Assembly (NCBI GenBank): GCA_017509715.1
Contig: JAFWOU010000009.1
Location: forward strand, 1 to 64,000
Length of the DNA: 64,000 nt
Direction: 5' to 3'
Source: Paludibacteraceae bacterium
Lineage (GTDB): Bacteria; Bacteroidota; Bacteroidia; Bacteroidales; Paludibacteraceae
Positions 8,301 through 16,800 of this stretch are shown piece after piece. Every line of letters begins with the position of its first letter. Position 1 is the stretch's first letter. The notes beneath the pieces were generated by a model. The model saw only the letters and a program-made list of their open reading frames with translations. It did no database searches and was not told where the DNA came from. The position numbers and the translations under genes are program-made.

Positions 8301-10675
8301 AGTATGAGGTATCCGACGCATGGACGATCACCTTTATGGATGAGGCGAATACACTCTTGACGCTGCATGTAAAGCCGGGTGAGATGCCGATCTATACACT
8401 GGCAGCACCGACGAAAGAAGGATATAAATTCACCAGTTGGGATGCTGAGGTAGTGGCAGCTGTAGCAGATGCAACGTATACCGCACAATTTGAAGTGTTA
8501 GATGCAGGCGAGAGTTGCGTCACGCTGAACGCTAACGGCGGAAAGGAAGGATTGCAGTACGTATATGTTACTACCGGTGAGGCAATTGGTACCGTGCCTG
8601 CTGGAACGACCAAGGATGGTTACACCTTCGTGGGATGGTTCGATACTTCAGCGGCTACAGGAGGCAACCAATTGGCTACCAATACGGTTATAAGTGGGGA
8701 TGTTACCTACTACGCACGCTATTCCAAGAATTCCTATACGTTGACTTGGAATGCCAATGGAGGTGTTCTGTCCGGCACATATACCGAAAGCGGTTCGGTA
8801 CAATATGGCACCGCTATCACCAAGCCGACGGCAACGTTCGAAGGTCATACCTTCATCGGTTGGGATGTTACTCCGGCAACTACCATGCCGGCACATGACG
8901 TGACTTACACCGCACAATGGTCGATTGCGGCTAAGCACTACAAGCAGAATCTCGCCGATGATGACTACACGCTGGATGTAACAGAGAACGTAACCGGTGA
9001 GGTAAATGCGTACGTCACTCCGGCCGTGAAGACCTATGACGGATTTATCTCACCTGCCGCAACAACGGTTAAGATTGGTGAAACAACCGAGGTGACCTAT
9101 AATTATGCGCGTCGCACGTACACGATTACGCTCAATGTACCGGAAGGTGGTATATGCGAAACGGCTTCAGTTGACGTGAAGCATGGCGCTACGATCGAGA
9201 CGCTTCCGGTAGCAACGATGACCGGTCGTGCCTTCTTAGGCTGGTTCACGAAGGCTACAGGAGGAGATCAAATCACGAACGAGACGGTTATCCAGCGTAA
9301 CATCGGTACGCTCTATGCCCAGTTCTCTGAGGTAAATATGAACGTAACGGCTCCGACAACCATCTCGGATACGCGTGAGGTAACTGACCTGCGTATTACC
9401 ACGACCGGTAAACTGACCATCACCGGCGATGTGACGGTAACGAACTTCATCCTGGAGTCCAACGGCTCGACCGCTTCCGGTCAGTTCGTAGCAGGCTATG
9501 ACAATCTGCACGCCACCAATGCTTACTTCGATCTGAAGCTCAATACTCCGGCTCGTCACTGGCGTTCGTTCGGTGTGCCTTGGGCAATTGGTAACTTGGA
9601 TAATGTCAAACTGCTGGCTGACGGTACGCCGCTCACGCTCGGTCGTGATTATGATATCATCTATTACAACGGCGCCACCCGTGCCGCCAATGGTCCTGGT
9701 GCTAACTGCTGGGAGTACGTAGAGCACAACGGCAAGACCCTCACTCCGGGTCAAGGATATATGATCGCCTTCACCCGTCCGGTAGGCACCGTTCGCTTCA
9801 CCAAGGCCAGTGACGCTCCTGTGGTATTCAACGGCACAGTCAACGTACCGGAGAATGCTGGTAGCGATGCAGCTAATAGCGGTATCAATGCGGTGGCCAA
9901 TCCGATGGTTTACCATGCTACGCTGTCTGTGGCCGGTGTAGGCCAGGTACACGATGGCGGTGAGATTGGTCACGATGGCTACGAGACCTACGACCTGGCG
10001 GATCCGTTCGTGGTAGGTAAGGCAGTATACGTACAGGTAGTTTCCGAGCAGAACCTCACGCCGTCCAGCGGTATATCTCCTGCTGCGGCTCCTGCACGAC
10101 GTACGGCTCGTGCAACCGACAAGGAGTATCTCTCCTTGAGCGACTACTATGCCGTTTCGCTGACCTGTGATGATCAGGAGGCTAAGGTATACGTACTGCC
10201 CGAGGAGGATAAGCAGAACGAGTACGTCATCGGTCATGACCTCTTCAAGATGGGTATGAGCGACCGCAAGGCACAGATTTGGGTAAATCGTTACGGAACG
10301 AAGCTCGGTCTGAACACCACCGCTCCGGTTAACGAAGTAGCTGAGTTCCCGATTAGCGTTTATGCTCCTGCTGCAGGCGAGTATACGATCGATCTGCAGT
10401 CGCAGCCGGATGAGGACTACATTGTCTATCTGACCCAGAACGGCGAAGCTATCTGGAACCTCAGCGAAATGCCGTACGTGCTCACGCTCGCCAAGGGTAT
10501 TACTACCCAATATGGTTTGCGCCTGAGCGCTCGCAAGGCGCCGCAGACGGCTACCGGTATAGACGAGGCCATCATTGATGCCCAGGGCGATACCCGCAAG
10601 GTGCTGATCGATAACAAGGTCTATATCATCCGCGGCAACAATATATACACCGTAGACGGACAATTGGTAAAGTAA
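2372..10675 (+). CDS. Giant secreted surface protein with Listeria-Bacteroides repeats, 2,767 aa
   Basis: The protein begins with a signal peptide (basic MRKRFFQR, hydrophobic core, cleavage near AVWA). The middle is a series of beta-rich modules. Residues about 410-680 resemble hydin/ASPM-type Ig-like domains, and residues about 1150-1900 include beta-helix-like stretches. Residues about 1985-2320 hold four Listeria-Bacteroides (InlB B-type) repeats, seen as GYTFVGWFDTSA, GHTFIGWDVTPA and GRAFLGWFTKA followed by YTAQW or YAQFS. The last 25 residues (DNKVYIIRGNNIYTVDGQLV) form a short motif shared with two other secreted giants here. I infer a cell-surface adhesin or envelope protein exported by Sec and probably T9SS. 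The ATG at 2372 is chosen over an in-frame TTG at 2345 that lies at the terminator T-run. Upstream is the structured RNA; downstream is a 45-aa peptide gene. The ligand is unknown. Confidence 0.85.
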   Translation: MRKRFFQRNAFLKFLMVLLAIGWSTNAVWAEYWQLRVVAICDGFPAQSIVGVGPYKYPYPTAVSSDYTMPEVSNYMSGVNPSVRFAATASEGETFCGWYLDSCCTQLLHTSATHGTTSSTGALIQRYTDPDSVKIQTIYAKFTKGENVNWKSVGESFLPDIPSAGKYYILHSSTGNFLYYDSYDQKLKAGADVNDALLFTLTRGEGGAATISTVINGNTYYLNQDGTGLTASSVTHTIEYNDKKNRYSYRVHLAKDDEGGPWYWYAPNDNVNITTYATSNKSAVTQCWFFIPDTTVINHTSVYGKKSDGSVTISESPTASGTAYVSFSVSNTGDASQHFTYSLSNNENWVLGEPTRCGNVITVPVTYTAQNIHSGSETPASTTEVTITSKASEPTSKTATATAFVDLQPAFEMAVSELDWSYDGENLVETFNAGMEVAASQRDRLANKLVYSSANIFAQNATWTATITGNNANQFKFANGTQSVSGPYSPELLDVIYAPQAAGTHSATLHVEVSYTDAKTPTPQTLTCVREVALSGKAQDVPMLTMALNGSETASNNESLDFGEIIGTNSQSVTVDLYNHGLTNLTKAWVTNAEGVFEFDADAIDLSKSNQQFVIRAHRATPVTSAEDYEATLTISGKDGNNNDVTATLTLNYRALPLIPTTVTWNWTLLNEDATYTNPITTNSDGEWTLVQRDGNGGMTYNAETKSITTEYMHHESGYVATFEFNIPQTDTYTARVEIDTFYARINAYVPPVIEIKNQANVDEYVVSPTHWDSYLTYDPTTNAIICSGSNNVYFQWSGQSTFAFDYEMSTQYSDHSSGKIYGIYEDDTQQEIFSGDFYNDSTHLISVPPTIKTLRLNGNNTYKNIRYFEYDTIDVNYHGVVFVDGGATTRDITATFANKREVTVSLNAAAQPYFELRAEGKPTGSSLVYDNADGLAVHKFVKGKKFTVAIKDGVNYADAKAAAVNGFQIILQDNYTYNSEVVVLPIALEESYQVTYKHDANGSYKVTYHDDMDTHHAVSTAADYVHTVSSIVETSCTATLSEPVPASGYMFRGWKVNGNLVSCKATFTVIPASGATVEPVFVATEEAVYGLDNTVFADLDDALSTAGSIADTKPVVVLLKDVALEAATHTIPVGVTLLIPYKDDFNVLQTTPEITTTDEVLSAYRTLTLKEGANIVCNGTICVSGKIKATGGGFKSAYTTGECGVINMATGGHIELNNGAELYCWGYIKGQDMDQGNNTVGTGTITVNNGAIVHENFELGDWRGGTASSNIYYERGSKELFPFQSYALQNVEIPTTYTYGSKLETFMAVNTGFGSVPFAVSMIGSQNTLFLLQDEGSVIRKWYDPTTDLTCYELSGTAQLDELVMNLPFVGNFKSGDCNLPVSNSMHIILSDCNMTLSKPLTVQAGAVLEIKNTATINLTAKVHLFDVDEWGKYIHNYYFRSFNNLTSHKNRGAENSKAGLEDAKFIIDGVLNVKADQGYIYSTAGGANLMGNGGGKIVFEGALPTAGELWHVTVLNVKPYIEWVSTAEAAANLCNEDGTYTPSTGYETYYNIHGRWFRTDLKDINDDHTYTFEYKTTNTSTEIIDTLAIYSHDKTGLTERMKWFNVEADENCENWWVGANPAALYNHTMLNEWHQFIATETENVYSGSNNMLYQKDACEWVETGAVDENCLYTFEEGGNLIKKALVDGHFIPLTSNGYDPAYHKTDDATKYYICFTGCNWHPATPYTGESKAYTIEPETDVYLHYIWFNNDWLNVLRDEPFFYTEDEITNVRTYYEYVNGEWEIATPYVSVSDAIDPEPNPRTFYMIKEAFNVASIKKDATIKLLRDIPNITEVLTYTTQNTTCTLDLNGHLLAGDITNMITVNAPGATFTITDNSALTSGKISNAANKAVYVQKGTLVVTKGTIESASTYAIDGATTTAITINGGYFAAGTQCAHTTGTGTCSISGGHFNKNAGLASYAAAHKYPFETTDPKYKYEVSDAWTITFMDEANTLLTLHVKPGEMPIYTLAAPTKEGYKFTSWDAEVVAAVADATYTAQFEVLDAGESCVTLNANGGKEGLQYVYVTTGEAIGTVPAGTTKDGYTFVGWFDTSAATGGNQLATNTVISGDVTYYARYSKNSYTLTWNANGGVLSGTYTESGSVQYGTAITKPTATFEGHTFIGWDVTPATTMPAHDVTYTAQWSIAAKHYKQNLADDDYTLDVTENVTGEVNAYVTPAVKTYDGFISPAATTVKIGETTEVTYNYARRTYTITLNVPEGGICETASVDVKHGATIETLPVATMTGRAFLGWFTKATGGDQITNETVIQRNIGTLYAQFSEVNMNVTAPTTISDTREVTDLRITTTGKLTITGDVTVTNFILESNGSTASGQFVAGYDNLHATNAYFDLKLNTPARHWRSFGVPWAIGNLDNVKLLADGTPLTLGRDYDIIYYNGATRAANGPGANCWEYVEHNGKTLTPGQGYMIAFTRPVGTVRFTKASDAPVVFNGTVNVPENAGSDAANSGINAVANPMVYHATLSVAGVGQVHDGGEIGHDGYETYDLADPFVVGKAVYVQVVSEQNLTPSSGISPAAAPARRTARATDKEYLSLSDYYAVSLTCDDQEAKVYVLPEEDKQNEYVIGHDLFKMGMSDRKAQIWVNRYGTKLGLNTTAPVNEVAEFPISVYAPAAGEYTIDLQSQPDEDYIVYLTQNGEAIWNLSEMPYVLTLAKGITTQYGLRLSARKAPQTATGIDEAIIDAQGDTRKVLIDNKVYIIRGNNIYTVDGQLVK

Positions 10676-10722
10676 TGGCGAAAGGTGATTGGTTATAGGT
10701 TAATGTAGAAAGGAAACGCATT

Positions 10723-10860
10723 ATGAAGAAACAGTATATTATTCCCCTGACGGAGCAAGTCCGTCTGGACTCCGGCGAGATCATGGAAGTCTTCCATCAG
10801 GCCAGCCTGCCTAAGGATCCGCTCTCTTCCGCTCCCAGGCGCCGAGCAGAAGTGTTCTAG
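10723..10860 (+). CDS. Small peptide, 45 aa, between two surface-protein genes
   Basis: The frame reads from an ATG with the N-terminus MKKQYIIPLTEQVRLDSGEI and ends in TAG. There is no signal peptide or membrane segment; the C-terminus is basic (APRRRAEVF). From general knowledge, short proteins starting MKK-x-Y-x-x-P are common beside surface-protein genes in Bacteroidales and have no known function. It lies 47 bp after the giant gene and before a repeat array and terminator, so it probably ends that transcription unit. The start is well set by the A-rich upstream context. Coding status is likely but not certain at this length. Confidence 0.6.
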   Translation: MKKQYIIPLTEQVRLDSGEIMEVFHQASLPKDPLSSAPRRRAEVF

Positions 10861-10895
10861 TGTAACGGTTATAGGTTAACGGTTACAAGTTACGG
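10861..10895 (+). repeat. Five degenerate heptamers directly after a stop codon
   Basis: Heptamers TGTAACG, GTTATAG, GTTAACG, GTTACAA and GTTACGG start at the first base after the TAG of the 45-aa gene. A related run (GGTGATT, GGTTATA, GGTTAAT at 10684-10704) follows the giant gene's stop. Some, not all, units carry a stop triplet. Confidence 0.65.
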
Positions 10896-10934
10896 AAAAT
10901 CGCATGTACGTTCCCGCGTATGTGCGATTTTTTG
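10896..10934 (+). terminator. Rho-independent terminator after the 45-aa gene
   Basis: The AAAATCGCATGTACG arm pairs with CGTATGTGCGATTTT across a short loop, followed by Ts. It is near-identical to the terminator at 863-900. Confidence 0.85.
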
Positions 10935-10984
10935 TGTGCTTTCGACTTTTTTCTTTCGACTTTTGACGAAAAAACTTGCATATA
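10896..10984 (+). repeat. Terminator-plus-promoter cassette, copy 2
   Basis: This is the second copy of the cassette at 863-949: the same terminator hairpin, heptamers TTTCGAC, TTTTTTC, TTTCGAC and TTTTGAC at 10940-10967, and a CTTGCATAT -33 region. The copies differ at only a few positions although nearly 10 kb apart, suggesting recent duplication or gene conversion. Confidence 0.8.
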
Positions 10985-11006
10985 TCAAAAAAAAGCCGTA
11001 CCTTTG
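10975..11006 (+). promoter_or_regulatory. Promoter of the 618-aa secreted protein gene
   Basis: TTG at 10976-10978 and TACCTTTG at 10999-11006 are 20 bp apart. Just downstream, 11003-11024 holds a small inverted repeat (TTTGCAC / GTGCAAA) that would lie around the transcript's 5' end. Confidence 0.8.
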
Positions 11007-11032
11007 CACGCTAAAAGTGCAAAAGATACAGA

Positions 11033-12889
11033 ATGATAACGAAAAAGATACATAGCAGACTATTGCTGCTCGCGCTCCTGTTAGCGTGCATTAGCCCGCG
11101 TGCGTTTGCCCAGGCGGGAACCAGTTGTTCCAACCCGATCGTGCTTACGCCAAACTATTCTCAGACGATTACCATGGCCTATTCCAGATGGTATATCGCT
11201 AATACTTTCGACCTGCCAATGGCGATCGATTTCTATCCGACTAACCCTAATTCCGCCGCTCCGGAACTGGAGTTGGATTTCGGTTGTACACCGGGTGTAT
11301 ATACGGATTCCATCCTATGCAGCCTGTTCTGCAAATCCAACAGCGCGTATATCTCTCTGCCGCACAAAGAGACACCGCCGAAGAGTTATGACGAGCAAGG
11401 ACGAGTGAAGTACCACGTGGAGTTCGGTGAGTTCTACCGCGACATGTTGCTGAGTCAGGGTATCGACTACAATGTGCCGGTATATATCAAGGTGACCTAC
11501 CACGGAGCCGGTTCGCTACAAATGGAGCCGGACCCATTTAACAACTGTATGGATGGACCCAAGTTTATGCATTTAGGTGATACTGTCAACGTCAAGGCTC
11601 TGGATAAAGATCGCCACGTGATTGTGCCCTACGTGCAGTGGCAGTACGACTCTATCCGCTATGTATGGACAGGCACGACTCCTTGTACCATAGCTATCGG
11701 CAACAAGTGCGGATTTGATCCTACGGATGCGGAAGATGCCTCTATCATGGATGGCGGTGTGATTCAGCCTGGTGGACAATTCAAGGTGTCTAGCGCATTG
11801 CTGATGCAATACGTATCGGATCAGGTCAACTATCCGAATGATGCCGGTATGTATTTCGCTAAGTTCTACAGTTCGGCTCCCGGCGTGATGAAAATAGAGA
11901 AAATACCTGCGCCACCTCCAGCAGCCGGTGCAATCATGCTGAAGTACGGTACGCAGACGCCTATTCATCGCAACGACACCAACACCCTTTATGCCATGCC
12001 GGATAGTTGGATCAAGGCGATGCAGTTCACCACCCCTACCGACCACATCTTCCGCATGTACGTTGGCACAACACCGGATTTCTATACCACGGATGCGGTG
12101 GCTACATATCAGTTTGACCGTACGGCCGACGGACATGTGCTCAGCCTGATGGCTAACGATATGAAATCGCTATGGTTGCACAAGGCAAGCGGCGAGAACT
12201 ATATGTATGTTCGCTTCGAGTGCACTGACAATACGACCGTGTTGCCTACGCTCTGGACACCGTCGGACTGTATGGACAAAGCCAAGCGCATCGAATCCGG
12301 TAAACAATTTGATGTGAGCGCTAAAGCGAATACAATCTTTAGTCTATACTATGCCGATTGGAAGGGCGGCGATATGGCCATCAGTTGGACGAATACACAA
12401 GCCACTTGTCCATTCTATATTGCCGATACGTGTAATGTACCTAACTCCAACGTAGCCCCTGTCTTCTATACCGACAAGGCACCAAAAAGAGGCACTATTA
12501 CCATTCCAATGGCTACGGTGGATTCCTGGGAGACAAACGTAGATCCGGATGGTTATCTCTATATTCGTTTCTATTCGCAGGGCAAAGGAAAGATAACAGT
12601 CACTACTACCGCACCGGAGGAGGTAGATCCAGACCCCATCGTTTATCCCTCGGCGGGGATAGCCGTAGTATGTGACGGCGAACCGACGGCGGAGGGACAG
12701 CGGTATATCATCCGCGTGAGCGCGGAGCAGGATCTGAATGTCTATCCCGGACCGATACACGAGATTGCGAGTCGGACGCCGATTGCATATTGGCACCAGA
12801 CGCCTGCGGAGATGCACACCCTGACGCTCGCCCCGGGCACGTACGTGCTGCAGGGCGCCACGGAGCAAATGGAGATCATCGTGCCGTAA
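11033..12889 (+). CDS. Secreted protein of unknown function, 618 aa
   Basis: A clear signal peptide (MITKKIHSRLLLLALLLACI, cleavage near AFAQ) is followed by beta-rich repeats with no transmembrane segment. Several segments share a pattern with the 2,104-aa protein downstream: a Cys near an Asn/Asp-Pro or Ala, a Gly-Gln stretch, then an aromatic pair (for example TSCSNPIVLTPNYSQTITM with RWY, and PSDCMDKAKRIESGKQFDVS). This loosely resembles pre-peptidase C-terminal or jelly-roll modules. The C-terminus (LAPGTYVLQGATEQMEIIVP) is a beta-strand tail like the last strands of T9SS sorting domains but too short to assign. It has its own promoter and converges on the sirtuin gene 12 bp away. I infer a surface or secreted binding protein. 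Confidence 0.75.
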   Translation: MITKKIHSRLLLLALLLACISPRAFAQAGTSCSNPIVLTPNYSQTITMAYSRWYIANTFDLPMAIDFYPTNPNSAAPELELDFGCTPGVYTDSILCSLFCKSNSAYISLPHKETPPKSYDEQGRVKYHVEFGEFYRDMLLSQGIDYNVPVYIKVTYHGAGSLQMEPDPFNNCMDGPKFMHLGDTVNVKALDKDRHVIVPYVQWQYDSIRYVWTGTTPCTIAIGNKCGFDPTDAEDASIMDGGVIQPGGQFKVSSALLMQYVSDQVNYPNDAGMYFAKFYSSAPGVMKIEKIPAPPPAAGAIMLKYGTQTPIHRNDTNTLYAMPDSWIKAMQFTTPTDHIFRMYVGTTPDFYTTDAVATYQFDRTADGHVLSLMANDMKSLWLHKASGENYMYVRFECTDNTTVLPTLWTPSDCMDKAKRIESGKQFDVSAKANTIFSLYYADWKGGDMAISWTNTQATCPFYIADTCNVPNSNVAPVFYTDKAPKRGTITIPMATVDSWETNVDPDGYLYIRFYSQGKGKITVTTTAPEEVDPDPIVYPSAGIAVVCDGEPTAEGQRYIIRVSAEQDLNVYPGPIHEIASRTPIAYWHQTPAEMHTLTLAPGTYVLQGATEQMEIIVP

Positions 12890-12901
12890 ACAGAACGCGG
12901 A

Positions 12902-13600
12902 CTATTTCAGCTCAGCGATCAACTGATCTACCAAAGCCGGTACACCTTGCGTGGCCGGCTTTCGTATATGCGTGATGCGGTCGCGGTACGCACCGAACTC
13001 CGGCATGCCAGGATCGACAAACCATATCTTGGCGTCCGGCTTGGCGTAATGGAGCAGCGAAGCGGCCGGATAGACGTTGAGGCTAGTGCCCACTACGATC
13101 AGTATATCCGCCTGGGCGGCTACCTCACAAGCCTGGGAGAAATAGGGTACGCCCTCGCCAAAGAAGACGATATACGGCCGCAGCAGACTGCCGTCAGGAT
13201 GACGGTCGCCGTAGTGCTGTTCCCAGCCCTGGAGCGGCACAGTGGCCAGTTCGTCGCTCTCGGAACGGAGCTTACGAATCTCGCCATGCAGGTGGACCAC
13301 GTCGGTACTACCGGCCCGCTCGTGCAGGTCGTCGATATTCTGGGTGATCACCTGCGTACCCGGTATGGCCTGCTGGAGGCGGGCAATAGCCTCGTGGGCC
13401 GCATTAGGCTGCGCGGCCAAGGTGTCACGACGACGCGCATTGTAGAATTCGACACATAGCTGCGGGTTACGCAACCAAGCCTCGTGGGTGCAGACATCCT
13501 CTATGCGGTATTTCTCCCATAGACCATCTGCGTCCCTAAATGTGCCAAGTCCGCTCTCTGCGCTGACCCCGGCACCCGTGAAGACAACTATCCGTTTCAT
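12902..13600 (-). CDS. cobB: NAD-dependent protein deacylase, sirtuin (SIR2/CobB) family
   Basis: The 232-aa protein removes acyl groups from lysines using NAD+. Visible sirtuin motifs are GAGVSAESGLGTFRD (residues 10-23), TQNIDDLHERAG (86-97) and the catalytic HG pair at His105. The Tyr53-x-x-Arg56 pair (FYNARR) is the signature of sirtuins that prefer succinyl or malonyl groups, as in SIRT5 and E. coli CobB. No cysteines occur in the region after His105 where the CxxC pairs of the zinc site normally sit, so this looks like a zinc-less form. The start has a -7 box at 13609-13616. It lies opposite to the surface-protein genes on both sides and is probably an independent housekeeping unit. Confidence 0.93.
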   Translation of the reverse strand: MKRIVVFTGAGVSAESGLGTFRDADGLWEKYRIEDVCTHEAWLRNPQLCVEFYNARRRDTLAAQPNAAHEAIARLQQAIPGTQVITQNIDDLHERAGSTDVVHLHGEIRKLRSESDELATVPLQGWEQHYGDRHPDGSLLRPYIVFFGEGVPYFSQACEVAAQADILIVVGTSLNVYPAASLLHYAKPDAKIWFVDPGMPEFGAYRDRITHIRKPATQGVPALVDQLIAELK

Positions 13601-13608
13601 AACGACTG

Positions 13609-13616
13609 CAAAGATA
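13609..13616 (-). promoter_or_regulatory. -7 element of the sirtuin gene
   Basis: CAAAGATA on the plus strand reads TATCTTTG on the minus strand, about 9 bp before the start codon, implying a very short leader. The expected -33 position (about 13637-13640) falls in A-rich heptamers and matches poorly. Confidence 0.55.
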
Positions 13617-13623
13617 CGAATAA

Positions 13624-13651
13624 AAATTGAAAAGTGAAAATTGAAAGGTTA
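13624..13651. repeat. Four A-rich heptamers
   Basis: AAATTGA, AAAGTGA, AAATTGA and AAGGTTA lie end to end. On the plus strand three contain TGA. Unlike the other arrays it is not beside a stop codon: it lies upstream of the sirtuin gene, between two divergent promoters. Confidence 0.5.
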
Positions 13652-13717
13652 AAAATTTCGCGGTTGTTAACTATTCTTTGCAGAAAGTCGATTTTTTGAT
13701 TTTTTTCGGGGCGTTTT

Positions 13718-13749
13718 CTTGCGTAATTGGGAAAAAAGTAGTATCTTTG
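13718..13749 (+). promoter_or_regulatory. Promoter of the 13809 surface-protein gene
   Basis: CTTG at 13718-13721 and TATCTTTG at 13742-13749 are separated by 20 bp. The -33 region reads CTTGCGTA, like several other promoters in the window. The leader is about 55 nt. Confidence 0.8.
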
Positions 13750-13808
13750 CAGCCGATTTTGTGTTCGTGTGTACGCACGCTGGGTATGCACGCACGTAAG
13801 GAAGATAT

Positions 13809-16800
13809 ATGAACGCATTGAAAATCAATAAGAAAATACTACTTCTGTTGCCGGCACTCTGCTGGCTCGCGACTGCATTTACATACGCGCAGGCGCAATA
13901 TATCGCGCTGGGCGACAATGTAAGTAGCGCACCCCAAGTGAGCGATACCGTAACCGCCGACGTAACGGACGGCGAGGCTAACTACTTCCGGATTTTGGCC
14001 GAGAACCTGCCGGCTACGGTCTATTACTGGCCCGATACGGCGTTCGGTCCGATACCGATGCTCATCAACGTAGTGGCCGACGATACCCTGCAGGCCGACA
14101 TGGTGACGGAGGGTTGCCGCCAAGGCTGGCGTTGGGAATTGCCTGTAGCCGGCGAAGAGGTGACGGTACAGTATCTCTATTTCTCAGCGCATGAGAATGG
14201 TGCAACAGTTGAGATACGTCCGTTCACGTGTCAAGCCACGCAGAGCCTGACCGTAGAAGAGGCTTGCGACTCGCTATTCTGGAACGGCGAATGGCGCCGC
14301 GAGTCGGGCGACTATGAGGTACATGCCACGAATGCCGCCGGATGCGACAGCACGGCTGTGCTCAGGCTGACCATCCATCCGTCGTACCGAATCGCACTAC
14401 CGGATACCACGGTATGCGAGAGCTATGTATGGCAGGGCGGCGCACACAGCGATACCACGATCTACGAATCGGGCGAATACATCCGCCGGTTCCGTTCGGT
14501 GTATGGTTGCGACTCCATCGTGAAACAACGCGTTGTGGTGAACTACCAAAGCATCGGATACGACCACGTGACGGCCTATGATAGCTACACCTGGATCAAC
14601 GGCATGACGTATAAGAAGTCGATGAACGGCGGTCCGACCATGGAACTGAAGAATGCAGCGGGTTGCGACTCGATCGTGAACCTGATACTGACGATTCGTC
14701 ACCTGGAGAAGGATACGGTGCGCCGGACGGTATGCGATACGGAGTTGCCGTTCGTATGGCGCGGTCAGCCGTACACGGAGAGCGGTACGTACTCGACGGA
14801 CACTATTCTCGGTCCGGAGCAGAACAAGATATACTATGATACGGTGCATACGATGGTGCTGACGGTATGTCCGAGCTATGCGGCGGATACCGTCGTGACG
14901 CTCTGCGCCGCATCCTATACCTGGCGCGGTACGACCTATACTGAGAGCGGTAACTATCCGTACAACGGCAAGACGCAGGCGCTGTGCGACTCGATCGTGA
15001 CGCTCCGCCTGACGCTCTATCAGCCTACCCAGGGCGATACGACGGCTGCGGCTTGCGCAGCGTTTGATTGGCGTGGTCAGCATCTGACAAAGAGCGGCGA
15101 CTATACCCATACCTTGGTGGGCGCGAACGTACATGGATGCGACTCCATCATTACGCTCCATCTGACTATTTATCAGCCTACCGAGGGCGATACGACGGCT
15201 ACAGCCTGCGTGGCCTTTGACTGGTACGGCGAGCATCTGACCCAGAGCGGCAACTATACGCATACGCTGCAGGGCGCTAACGCACATGGTTGCGACTCGA
15301 CGGTAACGCTCCACCTGACTATCCATCAGCCCACTGTGGGCGAAGAGTGGCAAGAAGCCGTAGGTAAATATATCTGGCACGGCACGACCTATACCGAGAG
15401 CGGCGACTATACCTACGAGACCAAGAACGTGGCCGGCTGCGACAGCACGGCGACGCTTCACCTAGTGGTGTTGCCGATGCCGGAACGGGATACGATCGTA
15501 GAGTACTACTGCCCCAAGAGCGGTATTACGGAGCATATCGACGACTCGGGCGACCCGATCATCAGCTACATGGCTTATCAGTATGAGCGTCCGACAGCCG
15601 ATATGTATATGGACGGCGTAGTAAGCGGCGAGACGAATAGCGGTGCGAACGTGGACCTGGAGCGCGTATGGAGCAACCTGGATGCACATTATGTGGCACC
15701 GCTGACGCCGGTGGATCAAATCAACTGGCGCTACATGCCGCGCAACGGACAGTATCAGACGATCACGGCCCAGCCGGGTCCGCAGTGGTTCGCTACGGGA
15801 ACGCTCTCGATGGACGTCATCTTCCGCTGCGGCTATCGCTACTACGGCAGCTTCACCGTGGGCAATATGACCGAGGGTGTGGAGGAAACGGCCGGTGAGG
15901 AACAACCCGTGAAGCGGATTGAGAACGGACAAGTGGTGATCATCCGTGGAGGACGGAAGTATACGATTTTCGGATTGAAGATTGGAGAATTTATGAAAAA
16001 AATCCTATATATATTTGTTATGCTGCTGGCTGCGATTGGCGGCTATGCGCAAGAGCAAGCGCCGCAGGCTAACTGCTTTGGATGGTTGCCGGGTTATCCG
16101 GCTCACTACTGTACGTGCCGCAATGCATCTACGCAATTCAGTTATCCGATGCAAGTGCAGGTGGCTGATACGATGTGGTTCTACGCTTCGGTGGATGACA
16201 TGAAACAGGGACTGTCGGCTTATTGGTTTGCCGACTGCTCAATCTCGTTTGAGGTATATGCGTTCTGCAGTTCGAAGACCCCGACGATTGCGATGACGGT
16301 GGGCGCGAATCAGATGCGCGAGATGGATGTGGCCTATATCAATCAGAAACTGGATGAGATGGGCGATATGGCGGAGCTGATGTCGCAGGTGCTGACACCG
16401 CGCGTGAAAGTATATCCCAATGGCGGAACGGGTACGGTATATTGCTATCCGTACGACCAGGGGCCGGTGTCGACCTGCCAGGAGACGCTGCCGATTATCC
16501 CGCGTATGACCTACGTATGCGACCAGCCGACGGAGGTGTATGAACTCCACCCGGATCGGATAGCTACGAACGGCCAGGGATTCATCCGCTGGAAACAGAA
16601 GAAGAACTTTGCCGGCACGATACGCCTAACCGACGGCGCATGCGACGGACCGGAGATAGGGCAGATGACGCTGACCGACTCTACGCGCGTGATGATGCTG
16701 AATGCGGATAGTATGCTGGCTGCCAAGCAGGCGGGCCGGAGCGTGTTTATACACGTGACGCATCCGGCAGACTACGTAGGACGTATCTACTATCACAATA

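Noticed and set aside
12902..13600. Plus-strand frames opposite the sirtuin gene
   Set aside because: The minus-strand product has all sirtuin motifs; the plus-strand frames have none.
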